Shown here piece after piece: positions 20,568 through 28,959 of a stretch of 64,000 nt of DNA. Both the position numbers and the translations under genes were made by a program. Within the stretch, counting starts at the first letter, position 1, and the number at the start of each line of letters is the position of its first letter. The notes below the pieces were generated by a model that did not search any database, was not told where the DNA came from, and was given only the letters and a program-made list of their open reading frames with translations. The stretch comes from Albimonas marina (GTDB taxonomy: Bacteria; Pseudomonadota; Alphaproteobacteria; Rhodobacterales; Rhodobacteraceae), in the NCBI RefSeq assembly GCF_029223255.1, contig NZ_JARHUC010000004.1, forward strand, positions 248,001 through 312,000, in the 5' to 3' direction.

Positions 20568-21080
20568 ATGTCGTCCCGCCGCATCGCGCCGCTCGCCGCC
20601 GCCCTTCTCCTCGCCGGATGCGCGGGCGCGGGGACGGTCAGCCAGGTGGACCGCTCGCCGGGCTCGGCGGGGCAGATCCGGGTGTTCCTCGCCACCCAGC
20701 CCGTGGCGCAGGTGGTGGGCACGCCCCCCGACGGCGCCACGGCCGAGGCGGTGACGGCGGCGCTGCGCGCGCCCGCCTCCCAGGGCGGCAAGGGCTTCGG
20801 GCCGGCGGGGCCGGGCACGGACCCGCGGCTGGTGATCTCCTTCGCCGGCGGCTCTCCCGACGCGCTCTGCGCGGGGTCGACGCCGGGAGGCGGCGCCGCG
20901 GCCGACGGACGGCTCGAGGCGCTGATCGTCTACTGCGCGGGCGGCGCGTCGCGCGGCAGCGCGCGGGTCGCCTCGGGCGCGGTGGCGGGGCCGTCCTCGC
21001 CGGGCTTCTCCGACCTCTTCGCGACCGCCTTCGGCCAGATGGCCCGGCAGCGCCAGTCGGGCGGCGACGGGCGGGGCTGA
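20568..21080 (+). CDS. Putative lipoprotein of unknown function
   Basis: A 170-residue protein with a lipoprotein signal peptide (MSSRRIAPLAAALLLAGC) and lipobox LAGC, Cys at residue 18. The mature part is Gly/Ala/Ser-rich with one conserved-looking core (RLVISFAGGSPDALCAGS) and a C-terminal segment typical of small periplasmic proteins (PGFSDLFATAFGQM). It is divergent from the DUF808 gene. No family recognised. Confidence 0.65.
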   Translation: MSSRRIAPLAAALLLAGCAGAGTVSQVDRSPGSAGQIRVFLATQPVAQVVGTPPDGATAEAVTAALRAPASQGGKGFGPAGPGTDPRLVISFAGGSPDALCAGSTPGGGAAADGRLEALIVYCAGGASRGSARVASGAVAGPSSPGFSDLFATAFGQMARQRQSGGDGRG

Positions 21081-21140
21081 GGCCCCTGCGCCCCGGGCCG
21101 GGCGGCGCGCGTCCCCCTCCGCGGACTTGAGTCGGGCGCG

Positions 21141-21169
21141 ATTGATTTTTCCGCCGCCCTCTCCCATAT
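21141..21169 (+). promoter_or_regulatory. Candidate heat-shock (sigma-32-type) promoter of hsp20
   Basis: ATTGATT, a weak match to the CTTGAAA -35 element, is followed 14 bases later by TCCCATAT, a 7 of 8 match to the sigma-32 -10 element CCCCATNT. The predicted transcript start leaves a leader of about 55 nt, fitting regulation of the hsp20 gene downstream. Confidence 0.4.
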
Positions 21170-21231
21170 CGATGGATGACGGGTCGCCTGATCGGGGCCC
21201 GTTCGTCACGTCGCTTGCGAGAGGACTGGCA

Positions 21232-21645
21232 ATGTCGCGAATGACCTTCGCTTCGCATCCCTTCCTGCTGGGATTCGAGCAGCTCGATCGGCTCGTCGAA
21301 CGCACCGCCAAGGCGTCCAACGACGGCTATCCGCCCTACAACATCGAGCAGCGGCGCGAGAACGCCTATCGCATCACCCTGGCCGTCGCCGGTTTTCGGG
21401 AGGAGGACCTCCAGATCACCGTCGAGGACGCCCAGCTGGTGATCCGGGGCAAGCAGACCGAGGACATCTCGGAGCGCGTCTTCCTCCACCGCGGCATCGC
21501 CGCCCGCCAGTTCCAGAAAAGCTTCGTGCTGGCCGAGGGCGTCGAGGTCGAGGGCGCGAGCCTGGAGAACGGCCTGCTCCACGTCGACCTGGTGCGCTCC
21601 GAACCCCAGACGGTGGTGCGCACCATCGAGATCAGCCGCGGCTGA
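21232..21645 (+). CDS. Small heat shock protein, Hsp20/IbpA type
   Basis: A 137-residue ATP-independent chaperone that holds unfolding proteins. The start at MSRMTFASHPF is supported by AGAGGA 6 bases upstream and matches the IbpA-type N-terminus; the upstream frame to 21127 is not conserved-looking. The alpha-crystallin domain runs from about residue 33 (YPPYNIEQ) to 125, with the consensus FREEDLQITVEDAQLVIRGK and a C-terminal VDLVR...RTIEI in which the I-x-I-like motif mediates oligomers. A DUF1150 gene follows 44 bp downstream, an arrangement common in Rhodobacterales. Confidence 0.95.
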   Translation: MSRMTFASHPFLLGFEQLDRLVERTAKASNDGYPPYNIEQRRENAYRITLAVAGFREEDLQITVEDAQLVIRGKQTEDISERVFLHRGIAARQFQKSFVLAEGVEVEGASLENGLLHVDLVRSEPQTVVRTIEISRG

Positions 21646-21689
21646 TCGGCAGGCCCCGAAACGCAGGTCCTGAGCAGAAGGAGAATGCC

Positions 21690-21929
21690 ATGAGCGACCA
21701 GACCCATCGCGCGCCCGGCCTCGAACTGCCGAGCGACATCGTCTACGTGCGCGAGCTGCGCCCCGAGGAGGCCGAGGCCCTGCCCGGCGGCGCCGAGGCC
21801 ACGGCGGAGCATCGCAAGCTCTACGCCATCCACGACGCCGAAGGCGCGCGGCTGGCCCTGACCGACGACCGCGCGCTCGCCTTCGCGCTGGCCCGCCAGC
21901 ACGACAAGCAGCCGGTCAGCGTCCACTGA
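21690..21929 (+). CDS. DUF1150 family protein
   Basis: A 79-residue acidic protein of the DUF1150 family, function unknown. It has the typical core DIVYVRELRPEEAEALP and a C-terminal AHDAEG-like YAIHDAEGARLALTDDRALAFALARQHDKQPVSVH segment (in parts LALTDDRALAFALARQH). Its start follows a clear AAGGAG ribosome binding site. It is co-directional with the hsp20 gene and shares its terminator, so it is probably a heat-shock co-product. Confidence 0.9.
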   Translation: MSDQTHRAPGLELPSDIVYVRELRPEEAEALPGGAEATAEHRKLYAIHDAEGARLALTDDRALAFALARQHDKQPVSVH

Positions 21930-21935
21930 CCCCCG

Positions 21936-21966
21936 CGGGCGGCCCATTGGGCCGCCCGACGTCTTT
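21936..21966 (+). terminator. Intrinsic terminator of the hsp20-DUF1150 unit
   Basis: Perfect 10-bp stem CGGGCGGCCC/GGGCCGCCCG with an ATT loop, followed by ACGTCTTTT. Confidence 0.85.
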
Positions 21967-22179
21967 TCGGGCCCCGCGATCGCGACCGGGCCCGCCCTCC
22001 CCCTTCCCCACCGCTCCGCCCCACGGCCGCGGGTCCGCCCCTGACGGGGGGAGCCTCGCCGAGGCGGGGCTCGTCTCGGGGGGCGCTGCGCGCGGCGCCC
22101 GGAGAGGCGGAGCGGGATTTCCCGATGGCTCCGCTGGAGGCCCCATGCGAGGCTGCGCGCGGGATTTCCGGAGCATTGC

Positions 22180-23253
22180 ATGATCCGACGCATTCTGCGC
22201 GCCGCCGCCTGCGCGGCGCTGCTCGCCGCGCCCGCGGCCGCGGATCCGGGAGGCGCGCGCATGGAACAACGACTGGCCGAGGCCCACGCGGCGGGCGAGC
22301 TGGCGGGGCTGCACGCCGTGCTGGTCCTGAAGGACGGCGAGACCTTCGCCGAGGCCTATTTCCCCGGCCCCGACGAGGCCTGGGGCCAGGACCTGGGAAT
22401 CGTCGCGCACGGGCCCGACACGCTGCACGACCTGCGCTCGGTGACCAAGAGCCTGGTGGGGCTGCTCTACGGCATCGCGCTGGAGGAGGGGCTCGTGCCC
22501 GCGCTCGACGCGCCGCTGGTGGAGGCGTTTCCGGACTATCCCGACCTCGCCGCCGATCCCGCGCGCCGGGCGATCCTGGTGCGCCATGCGCTGACCATGA
22601 CCCTGGGGCTCGAATGGGACGAGAGCCTGCCCTTCTCGGACCCCCGCAACTCCGAGATCGCGATGGAGATGGCCGACGACCGGCTGCGCTTCGCCCTCGA
22701 CCGGCCGGTGGTGGAGGCGCCGGGGGAGCGGTGGACCTACTCCGGCGGGGCGACGGCGCTGGTGGGGGCGCTGATCGCGCGGGGGACGGGGATGGAGCTC
22801 GACGCCTATGCCCGCGCGCGGCTGTTCGCGCCGCTGGGGATCGAGGACTGGAGCTGGACGCGGGGCTTCGACGGCACGCCCTCGGCCGCCTCGGGGCTGC
22901 GCATGACGCCCAGGGAGCTGGCGAAGCTCGCCGCGATGCTGCTGGCGGAGGGGCGGGCGCCGGACGGGCGGCATGTGGTCCCGGCCGAATGGATCGAGGA
23001 GAGCTTCCGGCCGCGGGCGCCCACCGGGCCCGCCGAGTTCGATCCCGGCTACGGCTGTTTCTGGTGGACGGCGCCGGGCGAGGCGCCGCCCTGGGCGGCG
23101 GGCTTCGGCAACGGCGGGCAGCGGCTGTCGATCAACCGGGGCCTGAACCTGGCGATGATCGTGCTGGCCGGGAACTGCAACCGCCCCGACGCCTGGGAGC
23201 TGCCCGTCGCGATCAGCCGCGACTTCCTGGGCCCGGCGCTGGAGGGGCGCTGA
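22180..23253 (+). CDS. Serine hydrolase of the beta-lactamase / penicillin-binding protein fold
   Basis: A 357-residue exported serine hydrolase (class C beta-lactamase/EstB-like family). The signal peptide MIRRILRAAACAALLAAPAAA is cut near residue 21. The SxxK motif is SVTK, Ser87 and Lys90; the YxN-like second motif is Tyr187-Ser-Gly; the third motif, equivalent to KTG/HTG, is GFGNGGQ. True resistance is unlikely: this branch includes D-aminopeptidases, esterases and 6-aminohexanoate hydrolases. A strong terminator follows. The 250 bp between DUF1150 and this gene carry the terminator and no other gene. Confidence 0.85.
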   Translation: MIRRILRAAACAALLAAPAAADPGGARMEQRLAEAHAAGELAGLHAVLVLKDGETFAEAYFPGPDEAWGQDLGIVAHGPDTLHDLRSVTKSLVGLLYGIALEEGLVPALDAPLVEAFPDYPDLAADPARRAILVRHALTMTLGLEWDESLPFSDPRNSEIAMEMADDRLRFALDRPVVEAPGERWTYSGGATALVGALIARGTGMELDAYARARLFAPLGIEDWSWTRGFDGTPSAASGLRMTPRELAKLAAMLLAEGRAPDGRHVVPAEWIEESFRPRAPTGPAEFDPGYGCFWWTAPGEAPPWAAGFGNGGQRLSINRGLNLAMIVLAGNCNRPDAWELPVAISRDFLGPALEGR

Positions 23254-23282
23254 CGGCCCGGCCGACCGGGGGCGGACACGAA

Positions 23283-23307
23283 AAGGGGCGCCCGGCGGGC
23301 GCCCCTT
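23283..23307. terminator. Bidirectional hairpin terminator
   Basis: Perfect 11-bp stem AAGGGGCGCCC/GGGCGCCCCTT with a GGC loop, preceded by extra As on the left. It lies between the beta-lactamase-fold gene and the convergent HupE gene, so it may serve both. Confidence 0.8.
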
Positions 23308-23331
23308 CGTCATTCCGGCAGGGAGCCGCGC

Positions 23332-23895
23332 TCAGGCGAAGGCGAGGCCCAGCCCGGCGGCGGCGGTCAGCCCGCCCAGCACGCGCGCGACGCGGGGCGA
23401 GGCCAGCACGCGCCCCAAGCCCAGGCCCACGCCCAGCAGCGCCGCGGTGGAGGCGAGGAAGCCGAGCCCGAAGACGGCGGCGTCGGCCGCGCCCACCTCG
23501 GCCCCATGGGCCGCGCCGTGGAACAGCGCGAAGACCGCGGCCAGCGCCGCGCCGACGCCGGCGTCGAGCCGGGTGGCGGTCGCGGCCAGCAGGCCCAGCG
23601 CGATGACGGAGGCGGCGATCATCGGCTCGACCGAGGGCAGGCTCACGCCCGCCAGCGCCAGGCCGTAGCCCGCCGCCATCGCCGCGGCGAAGGCCGCCGG
23701 CATCATCCAGATCGCCCGGCCGCCCACCTGGCTCGCCCACAGGCCCACCGCGACCATCGCCAGCAGGTGGTCGACGCCCGTCAGCGGATGCGCGAGCCCC
23801 GCGCCCAGCGAGCCATGGGCCCCGGCGCCGGCATGGGCGAAGGCGGGAGAGGCGAGAAGAACCGCCGCGAAGGCGGCGGGAAGCAGACGGGTCAT
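23332..23895 (-). CDS. HupE/UreJ-family metal transporter
   Basis: A 187-residue membrane protein of the HupE/UreJ family, thought to move nickel or cobalt. It has a cleavable signal peptide (FAAVLLASPAFA) followed by HAGAGAHGSLGAGLAHPLTGVDHLL (in parts LAHPLTGVDHLLAMV), the conserved His-containing signature, and later the second motif FALFHGAAHGAE. About six transmembrane helices follow. The start ATG at 23895 is preferred; an upstream frame adds an Arg/Pro-rich segment. No urease or hydrogenase genes lie nearby, so this copy acts alone or supplies a metal to a distant enzyme. Confidence 0.88.
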   Translation of the reverse strand: MTRLLPAAFAAVLLASPAFAHAGAGAHGSLGAGLAHPLTGVDHLLAMVAVGLWASQVGGRAIWMMPAAFAAAMAAGYGLALAGVSLPSVEPMIAASVIALGLLAATATRLDAGVGAALAAVFALFHGAAHGAEVGAADAAVFGLGFLASTAALLGVGLGLGRVLASPRVARVLGGLTAAAGLGLAFA

Positions 23896-24050
23896 GTCGG
23901 TCCTCCTTGGGTCGGCCCGGCGCCCCGGGACGGGTCGCGCCGGCGCGCCCTTCGTCCGTGAAATCGGCGCGCCCGGCATCCCTCGCACGCGGGCTGCGCG
24001 CGATCAACCCGGCCCGCGGCGCCTGTCGCGGGGGAAGGCCGGGCGCGGAC

Positions 24051-24947
24051 TCACCAGCCCGAGACGTCGCGCAGCGTGCGCAGCATCTGCGCCGCCGCGA
24101 GGCCCGAGAGCGCGCAGAACGCCGCCAGCAGGAGGCCGAGGAAGCGGAAGGGTCGGTCGGCGATGGGCGCCGTCCGCTCGACCCGCCGCCACAGCTCGGC
24201 GGTCCAGGGCCGCGCCCCCGCCAGCCGCAGCGTCATCAGCAGGAACCACGGGAAGCCCGACAGCAGCGCGGCGTAGACCTGCGCCCCCGACAGCGCCCGG
24301 AACTGCAGCGCCGCCGCGATCGTCTCCGGCACCACCGAGACGGCGACGGCGGGCGAGCCGCCGAAGCTGCCGAAGACCTTGGCGAAGAGCGCGAAGATCA
24401 CCGCGCTCAGCCCGCACAGCAGCGCCAGCTTGAAGGCGATGTCGAAGACGATGTGCAGCGCCAGCCGCCCCGGCCCCGCGCCCGCCAGGCGCGGGATCAT
24501 CGCGCCCCCCACCGCCCAGGAGGCCCAGGTGACAAGGAAGGCCGAGACGAACCCGTTCAGCGCCACCTGCCGCAGCAGCAGCTTCAGCGAGGTCCCGTCG
24601 GTGAAGAAGTCGACGGGCAGGCCGGGGATCGAGAGGAAATAGATCAGCGTCATCGCCGCCAGCGCCCCGGCCGAGGCGGTCGCGGCGCGCAGGGCGAAGC
24701 GTACGAAGGGCGCCTCCGGTCCCAGGGCCGCGCGCAGGAAGGCCTCGCTCGCCGCCCGCGCCGCGGCCTGCTTCGCCGAGCGCTCGGCCGGGCCGTCGCC
24801 GGCGCCGGGGGCGGCGAGCGCCTGCGCCAGGTCGCGCGCGGTGCGGGTCAAAAGGCCGGCGTCCCAGTTCCAGGTAACCGCCGCCAGCACGGCGAAGATC
24901 CCCGCCCCCGCCGCCAGCGCCACCCCGACCGAGGCCAGGAACTCCAT
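24051..24947 (-). CDS. Membrane protein of unknown function
   Basis: A 298-residue inner-membrane protein with about six hydrophobic helices. The first (GVALAAGAGIFAVLAAVTW) is N-terminal; others include ATASAGALAAMTLIYFLSI, GFVSAFLVTWASWAVGGAMI and FRFLGLLLAAFCALSGLAAAQML. A cytoplasmic Ala/Arg-rich loop (AERSAKQAAARAASEAF) follows the first helix. No family recognised. The 270 bp downstream of it, to ptsN, show no gene and are very GC-rich. Confidence 0.7.
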   Translation of the reverse strand: MEFLASVGVALAAGAGIFAVLAAVTWNWDAGLLTRTARDLAQALAAPGAGDGPAERSAKQAAARAASEAFLRAALGPEAPFVRFALRAATASAGALAAMTLIYFLSIPGLPVDFFTDGTSLKLLLRQVALNGFVSAFLVTWASWAVGGAMIPRLAGAGPGRLALHIVFDIAFKLALLCGLSAVIFALFAKVFGSFGGSPAVAVSVVPETIAAALQFRALSGAQVYAALLSGFPWFLLMTLRLAGARPWTAELWRRVERTAPIADRPFRFLGLLLAAFCALSGLAAAQMLRTLRDVSGW

Positions 24948-25219
24948 CGCGCCTCTCCGTCATCCTAGCCCGCGGCCCCAACCTAGCACGTCGGCGCCGG
25001 GCGCGCAGGGCGAACCCGGCCGAGCCGGCGGGGGCCGCGCCGCCCGGGCGCCCGGCCCGCCGCCGTCCCCGCCCGCCATCCGCGCCGACGCCGGTCCGCC
25101 GCGCCGGCGCCCGGCCGCGACGGGCGCGAGGCCGGGGGCGCGGCGCCCGCGGAAGCGGGCCCGGGGGATGCGGCCGGAGCGCGGAAGGCGGGGGGAGGGG
25201 ACGACGCGGGCGAAGGGCC

Positions 25220-25684
25220 TCAGGCGGCGTCGGTGGTCAGGGTCTCGACCAGGATGGCGTAGAGCGCGTTGGCGTCCTGGGTCGAGCGCAGCTTGGCGCA
25301 GCGGCCCTCGTCGCGCAGCAGGCGCGAGACGCGGGCCAGCGCCCGCAGGTGGTCGGCGCCCGCATCCTCGGGGGCCAGCAGCAGGAACACCAGGTCCACC
25401 GGCGCCCCGTCCGCGGCGTCGAAGTCGACGCCTTTCTCGAGCCGGGCGAAGTAGCCCATGATCCGCGGCGCGGACTTCAGCCGCGCATGGGGGATCGCGA
25501 CGCCGCGGCCCATGGCCGTGGGTCCCAGGCGTTCGCGGTCCATCAGGGCCTCGAACACCTCGCGCGCGTCCAGGTTGAAACGGTCCGCCGCGCGGGCCGC
25601 CAGTTCCTGCAGGAGCTGCTTCTTGCTCGAGGCGCGCAGGGCGGGGGCGAGCGCCTCCGGCCCGATCAGTTGCTCGAGTGTCAT
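25220..25684 (-). CDS. ptsN: PTS nitrogen regulatory protein EIIA-Ntr
   Basis: A 154-residue cytoplasmic phosphotransfer protein that regulates nitrogen and potassium-linked processes. The phospho-acceptor is His66 in VAIPHARL. Other conserved blocks are FEALMDRERLGPTAMGRGVA and VFLLLAPEDAGADHLRALARVS. The start at MTLEQLIGPE is chosen because the upstream frame to 25774 is not conserved-looking. It is the last gene of the minus-strand run lptC-lptA-lptB-rpoN-hpf-ptsN, with 102 bp to hpf, the standard order around rpoN in proteobacteria. Confidence 0.96.
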   Translation of the reverse strand: MTLEQLIGPEALAPALRASSKKQLLQELAARAADRFNLDAREVFEALMDRERLGPTAMGRGVAIPHARLKSAPRIMGYFARLEKGVDFDAADGAPVDLVFLLLAPEDAGADHLRALARVSRLLRDEGRCAKLRSTQDANALYAILVETLTTDAA

Positions 25685-25786
25685 AACGCCTGTCTCTCGG
25701 TCTGCCGGGAACTGCTGTCGGCCGGCGCGCGCATCGCGCCGGCCTCGTCGGACTTCAAGTCCGATCTCGCTCACGTTCCGGTTTAC

Positions 25787-26383
25787 TCAGCCTTCGGGCA
25801 GATTCGCAGGATCGATCCACCCGATGTTTCCGTCGGGCCGGCGGAATACCACGTTGATCCCGCCATGGGAATTGTTCTTGAACAGAAGGAACTGCTCGTC
25901 CGCCATCTCCATCGCCATCACCGCCTCGCCCACCGTAAGGTGCTGAACGGGGTGGCGCATTTCGGCGATGATCATGGGATCGAGGCTCGCGGGCTCCTCC
26001 CAGTCGTCGTCGTGGTGGGCGTCGTCGGCCGCGCCCTGCAGGATGTAGCCGGGGGCTTCCAGGGCCGGAATCGGATTCGGACGCTCCTTGTGGTGGTCCT
26101 TCAGGCGGCGCTTGTAGCGGCGCAGCTGCTTCTCCAGACGGTCGCAGGCGCTTTCGGCGGCGGCGTAGGGATCGGTCGCCTTGCCCTTCGCCTTGGCCAC
26201 CATGCCGGTGGACAGGTGGGCGGTGGCGTCGCACACGATCTCATGCCGATCGCGGGAGAAGGTCACCGTGCTGTCGATTGGATTCTCGGCGTATTTTCCG
26301 ACGGCCGCGAGAAAACGATCCTCGACATGGCCCCGAAGCGCCTCGCCGACGTCGATCTGCTTGCCGTTCACCTGGATGTGCAT
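25787..26383 (-). CDS. hpf: Long-form ribosome hibernation promoting factor
   Basis: A 198-residue protein of the long HPF type, which dimerises 70S ribosomes into hibernating 100S particles. The N-terminal RaiA/YfiA domain (MHIQVNGKQIDVGEALRGHV to about residue 105) is followed by a linker rich in His/Asp, and a C-terminal dimerisation domain with the consensus MTVGEAVMAMEM-like VGEAVMAMEMADEQFLLFKN and INVVFRRPDGNIGWIDP. The start at MHIQVNG is fixed by family alignment. It sits between rpoN and ptsN; the 185-bp upstream gap leaves room for its own promoter. Confidence 0.96.
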   Translation of the reverse strand: MHIQVNGKQIDVGEALRGHVEDRFLAAVGKYAENPIDSTVTFSRDRHEIVCDATAHLSTGMVAKAKGKATDPYAAAESACDRLEKQLRRYKRRLKDHHKERPNPIPALEAPGYILQGAADDAHHDDDWEEPASLDPMIIAEMRHPVQHLTVGEAVMAMEMADEQFLLFKNNSHGGINVVFRRPDGNIGWIDPANLPEG

Positions 26384-26568
26384 TCTGGCCGACCTCCACT
26401 CTTGGCCGCCGAGGGGGGCACGAACGCCCTCCCCGGCCATCCCGGCCGCCGGACGATCGGCTGCGCCGCGTCTGGCGGCCGTGTCCTTCTCATCTAGGGA
26501 GCGCGGAGGCGGTTTGCGAGCTATGCGGAAGGTCATCCCACCGCTCGCCTGCTCCGCCGCGCCCCCCT

Positions 26569-28080
26569 TCAGGAGGCCGCGGCCGCGGTCTTGAGACGTC
26601 TGCGCTGCACCGACGACGGGATGTTCATGCCCTCACGATATTTCGCGACAGTACGTCGCGCAATATCCACGCCGTCGTTGCGGAGAATTGAGGTCAATCG
26701 GTCGTCCGAGAGGGTCTTGCGCGGCTCCTCGGCGTCGATCAGCGACTTGATCCGGTCGCGGATCGCGGTGGCGGAGTGCGCCTCCCCCCCGTCGGTGGAG
26801 GCCAGCGCCTGGGTGAAGAACCAGCGCAGCTCGAAAATGCCCCGCTCGCAGGCCAGGTGCTTGCCGGCGGCGACGCGGCTGACGGTGCTCTCGTGCATGC
26901 CGATCTCGTCGGCGACCATGCGCAGGGTCATCGGGCGCAGCGCGGCGACGCCCTCCTCGAAGAAGGCCTCCTGCCGGCGGGCGATCTCGACCGCGACGCG
27001 CAGGATGGTGCGGGCGCGCTGCTCGAGGGAGCGGACCAGCCAGCCGCCGGACTGGCGGCATTCGGAGACGAAGGCCTTCGCCTTCTCGTCCCCGCCCTTC
27101 GCCAGCGTCGCGGCATAGGCGTTGTCGACCAGCACCCGGGGCAGGGTGTCGGTGTTCAGCTCCACCACCCAGCCGCCGTCGGGGCCGCGCTTGATGAAGA
27201 CGTCGGGCACGGCGGCGAGCGCGGGGGGCGCGGTGAACTCGCGCCCCGGGCGGGGGTCGAGCGCGCGGATCTCGGCCGCCATCTCGCGCACGTCGGTCTC
27301 GTCCACGCCGCAGATCCGGCTCAGCGCCTTGAAGTCGGCCCGCGCCAGCAGCGGCAGGTTGTCGACCATCGCCTGCATGGCGGGGTCCAGCCGGTCCTTC
27401 TCGGCGAGCTGGAGCGCGAGGCATTCCGCGAGGCTGCGCGCCCCGATGCCCGCCGGCTCGCACTGGTGCAGCAGGCCGATGGCGTCGTCGAGGACCTGGT
27501 CGGAGACGCCCAGGCGCCGCGCGGCCTCCTCGGGGTCGATGCGCAGGTAGCCGGCCTCGTCGATGTCGGCGGCCAGCGCCATGGCGGCGTTGATCGTGGT
27601 GCGCGGCGCGCGGATCAGGGAGAGCTGGCCGGCCAGATGCTCGATCAGCGTGGTCTCGGCGCCCAGCGTCTCCTCCAGCGGGGGGAGTTCGGCGCCCACG
27701 CCGCCCGAGCCCGGGCGGGCGATCGGCGCGGTCCAGGTCGAGGCGGGGGCGGCCTCGCCCAGCCCCTCCCGCCCGCCGGCCCCCTCGGGGGCGTAGAGCT
27801 GTTCGGCGCCGGTCTCGTACTGGCTGGAGCTGTCGGGCGCGCCGTCGCGCAGCGCCGCGTCGGCGGGGGCCAGGCGCTCGGCGCTCTCGCGCTTGGGTTC
27901 GGGGGCGTCGCCGCTCTCGGCCTCGGGCGCGCGGTCGAGCAGGGGGTTGCGTTCGATCGCCTCGTCGACGAAGCGGCCGAGCTCCAGGTTCGACATCTGG
28001 AGAAGCTTGATCGCCTGCTGCAGCTGGGGCGTCATCACCAGCTGCTGAGACGTGCGCAGTTCCAGGCGCGGTCCGATCAT
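26569..28080 (-). CDS. rpoN: RNA polymerase sigma-54 factor
   Basis: A 503-residue sigma-54 factor that recruits polymerase to -24/-12 promoters and needs an enhancer-binding ATPase. The N-terminal activator-interaction region is Gln/Leu-rich (ELRTSQQLVMTPQLQQAIKL), followed by an acidic linker, the core-binding domain, the helix-turn-helix and the C-terminal RpoN box ARRTVAKYRE, which reads the -24 element. The start at MIGPRLELRT is preferred; the frame upstream overlaps the lptB 3' end. A 91-bp gap separates it from lptB. Length and motifs are complete. Confidence 0.97.
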   Translation of the reverse strand: MIGPRLELRTSQQLVMTPQLQQAIKLLQMSNLELGRFVDEAIERNPLLDRAPEAESGDAPEPKRESAERLAPADAALRDGAPDSSSQYETGAEQLYAPEGAGGREGLGEAAPASTWTAPIARPGSGGVGAELPPLEETLGAETTLIEHLAGQLSLIRAPRTTINAAMALAADIDEAGYLRIDPEEAARRLGVSDQVLDDAIGLLHQCEPAGIGARSLAECLALQLAEKDRLDPAMQAMVDNLPLLARADFKALSRICGVDETDVREMAAEIRALDPRPGREFTAPPALAAVPDVFIKRGPDGGWVVELNTDTLPRVLVDNAYAATLAKGGDEKAKAFVSECRQSGGWLVRSLEQRARTILRVAVEIARRQEAFFEEGVAALRPMTLRMVADEIGMHESTVSRVAAGKHLACERGIFELRWFFTQALASTDGGEAHSATAIRDRIKSLIDAEEPRKTLSDDRLTSILRNDGVDIARRTVAKYREGMNIPSSVQRRRLKTAAAAS

Positions 28081-28171
28081 GCGGCCGTCGCTCCCCACCC
28101 CTTTCTCTCCCCTCGCGGCCCCCCTCCTGCGAGGCGGACCGATCAAGGACCGGGCGGGTCCCTCCGTCGCG

Positions 28172-28954
28172 TCAGATGCGGAACCCCTCGCCGAGATAGA
28201 CCCGGCGGACATCCGCGTCCGCGACCACCTGCTCAGGCGTCCCGCTCATCAGGACGTGACCTTCATGCAAGATGTATGCCCGGTCGATGATGCCGAGAGT
28301 TTCGCGCACGTTATGGTCGGTGATCAAGACCCCGATGCCCCGGTCCTTGAGGTGCGACACCAGCGTGCGGATCTCGCCCACCGCGATCGGATCGACGCCC
28401 GCGAAGGGCTCGTCCAGCAGCACATAGGAAGGGTCGGAGGCGAGGCAGCGCGCGATCTCGACGCGCCGCCGCTCGCCGCCCGACAGGGCCTGGGCGGGGG
28501 TGCGGCGCAGGTGGGTGATCGAGAACTCGGCCAGCAGCTGGTCGAGGCGCGCGTGGCGTTGGGCGCCGTGCTGCACGTGCAGCTCGAGCACCGCGAGGAT
28601 GTTCTCCTCGACCGTCAGGCCGCGGAAAATGCTCGCTTCCTGAGGCAGATAGCCCAGGCCCAGGCGGGCGCGGCGATACATCGGCAGCTCGGTCACGTCG
28701 GCGCCGTCGATCTCGATCCGGCCGGCGTCGGCGGGGACCAGGCCGGTCATCATGTAGAAGCAGGTGGTCTTGCCCGCGCCGTTGGGGCCCAGCAGGCCCA
28801 CCACCTCGCCCCGGTGCAGGCTCAGCGAGACGTCGCGCACCACCGGCCGGCGGCGATAGGCCTTGCCGATCGACCGCGCGACCAGCCCGCCGGCGGCCGC
28901 GCGCGCCTGCGCCTCGGCCTCGGCGGCGCGGAATCCGGTCTCGCCGTCGGCCAT
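28172..28954 (-). CDS. lptB: LPS export ABC transporter ATPase LptB
   Basis: A 260-residue cytoplasmic ATPase that powers LPS extraction by LptFG. It shows Walker A (GPNGAGKTT, residues 56-64), the ABC signature LSGGERRRVEIAR, Walker B with catalytic Glu (YVLLDEPFAGVDP), and the switch His (TDHNVRE). The fold is complete and ends at GEGFRI, a usual LptB terminus. lptA lies 5 bp upstream on the same strand. LptF and LptG are not in the window. Confidence 0.97.
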   Translation of the reverse strand: MADGETGFRAAEAEAQARAAAGGLVARSIGKAYRRRPVVRDVSLSLHRGEVVGLLGPNGAGKTTCFYMMTGLVPADAGRIEIDGADVTELPMYRRARLGLGYLPQEASIFRGLTVEENILAVLELHVQHGAQRHARLDQLLAEFSITHLRRTPAQALSGGERRRVEIARCLASDPSYVLLDEPFAGVDPIAVGEIRTLVSHLKDRGIGVLITDHNVRETLGIIDRAYILHEGHVLMSGTPEQVVADADVRRVYLGEGFRI

Positions 28955-28959
28955 CGCGC

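Noticed and set aside
22180-23253. Antibiotic-resistance beta-lactamase
   Set aside because: The second motif is YSG and the third is GFGNGG, unlike class A or C resistance enzymes, and there is no AmpR-type regulator or mobile element next to it.
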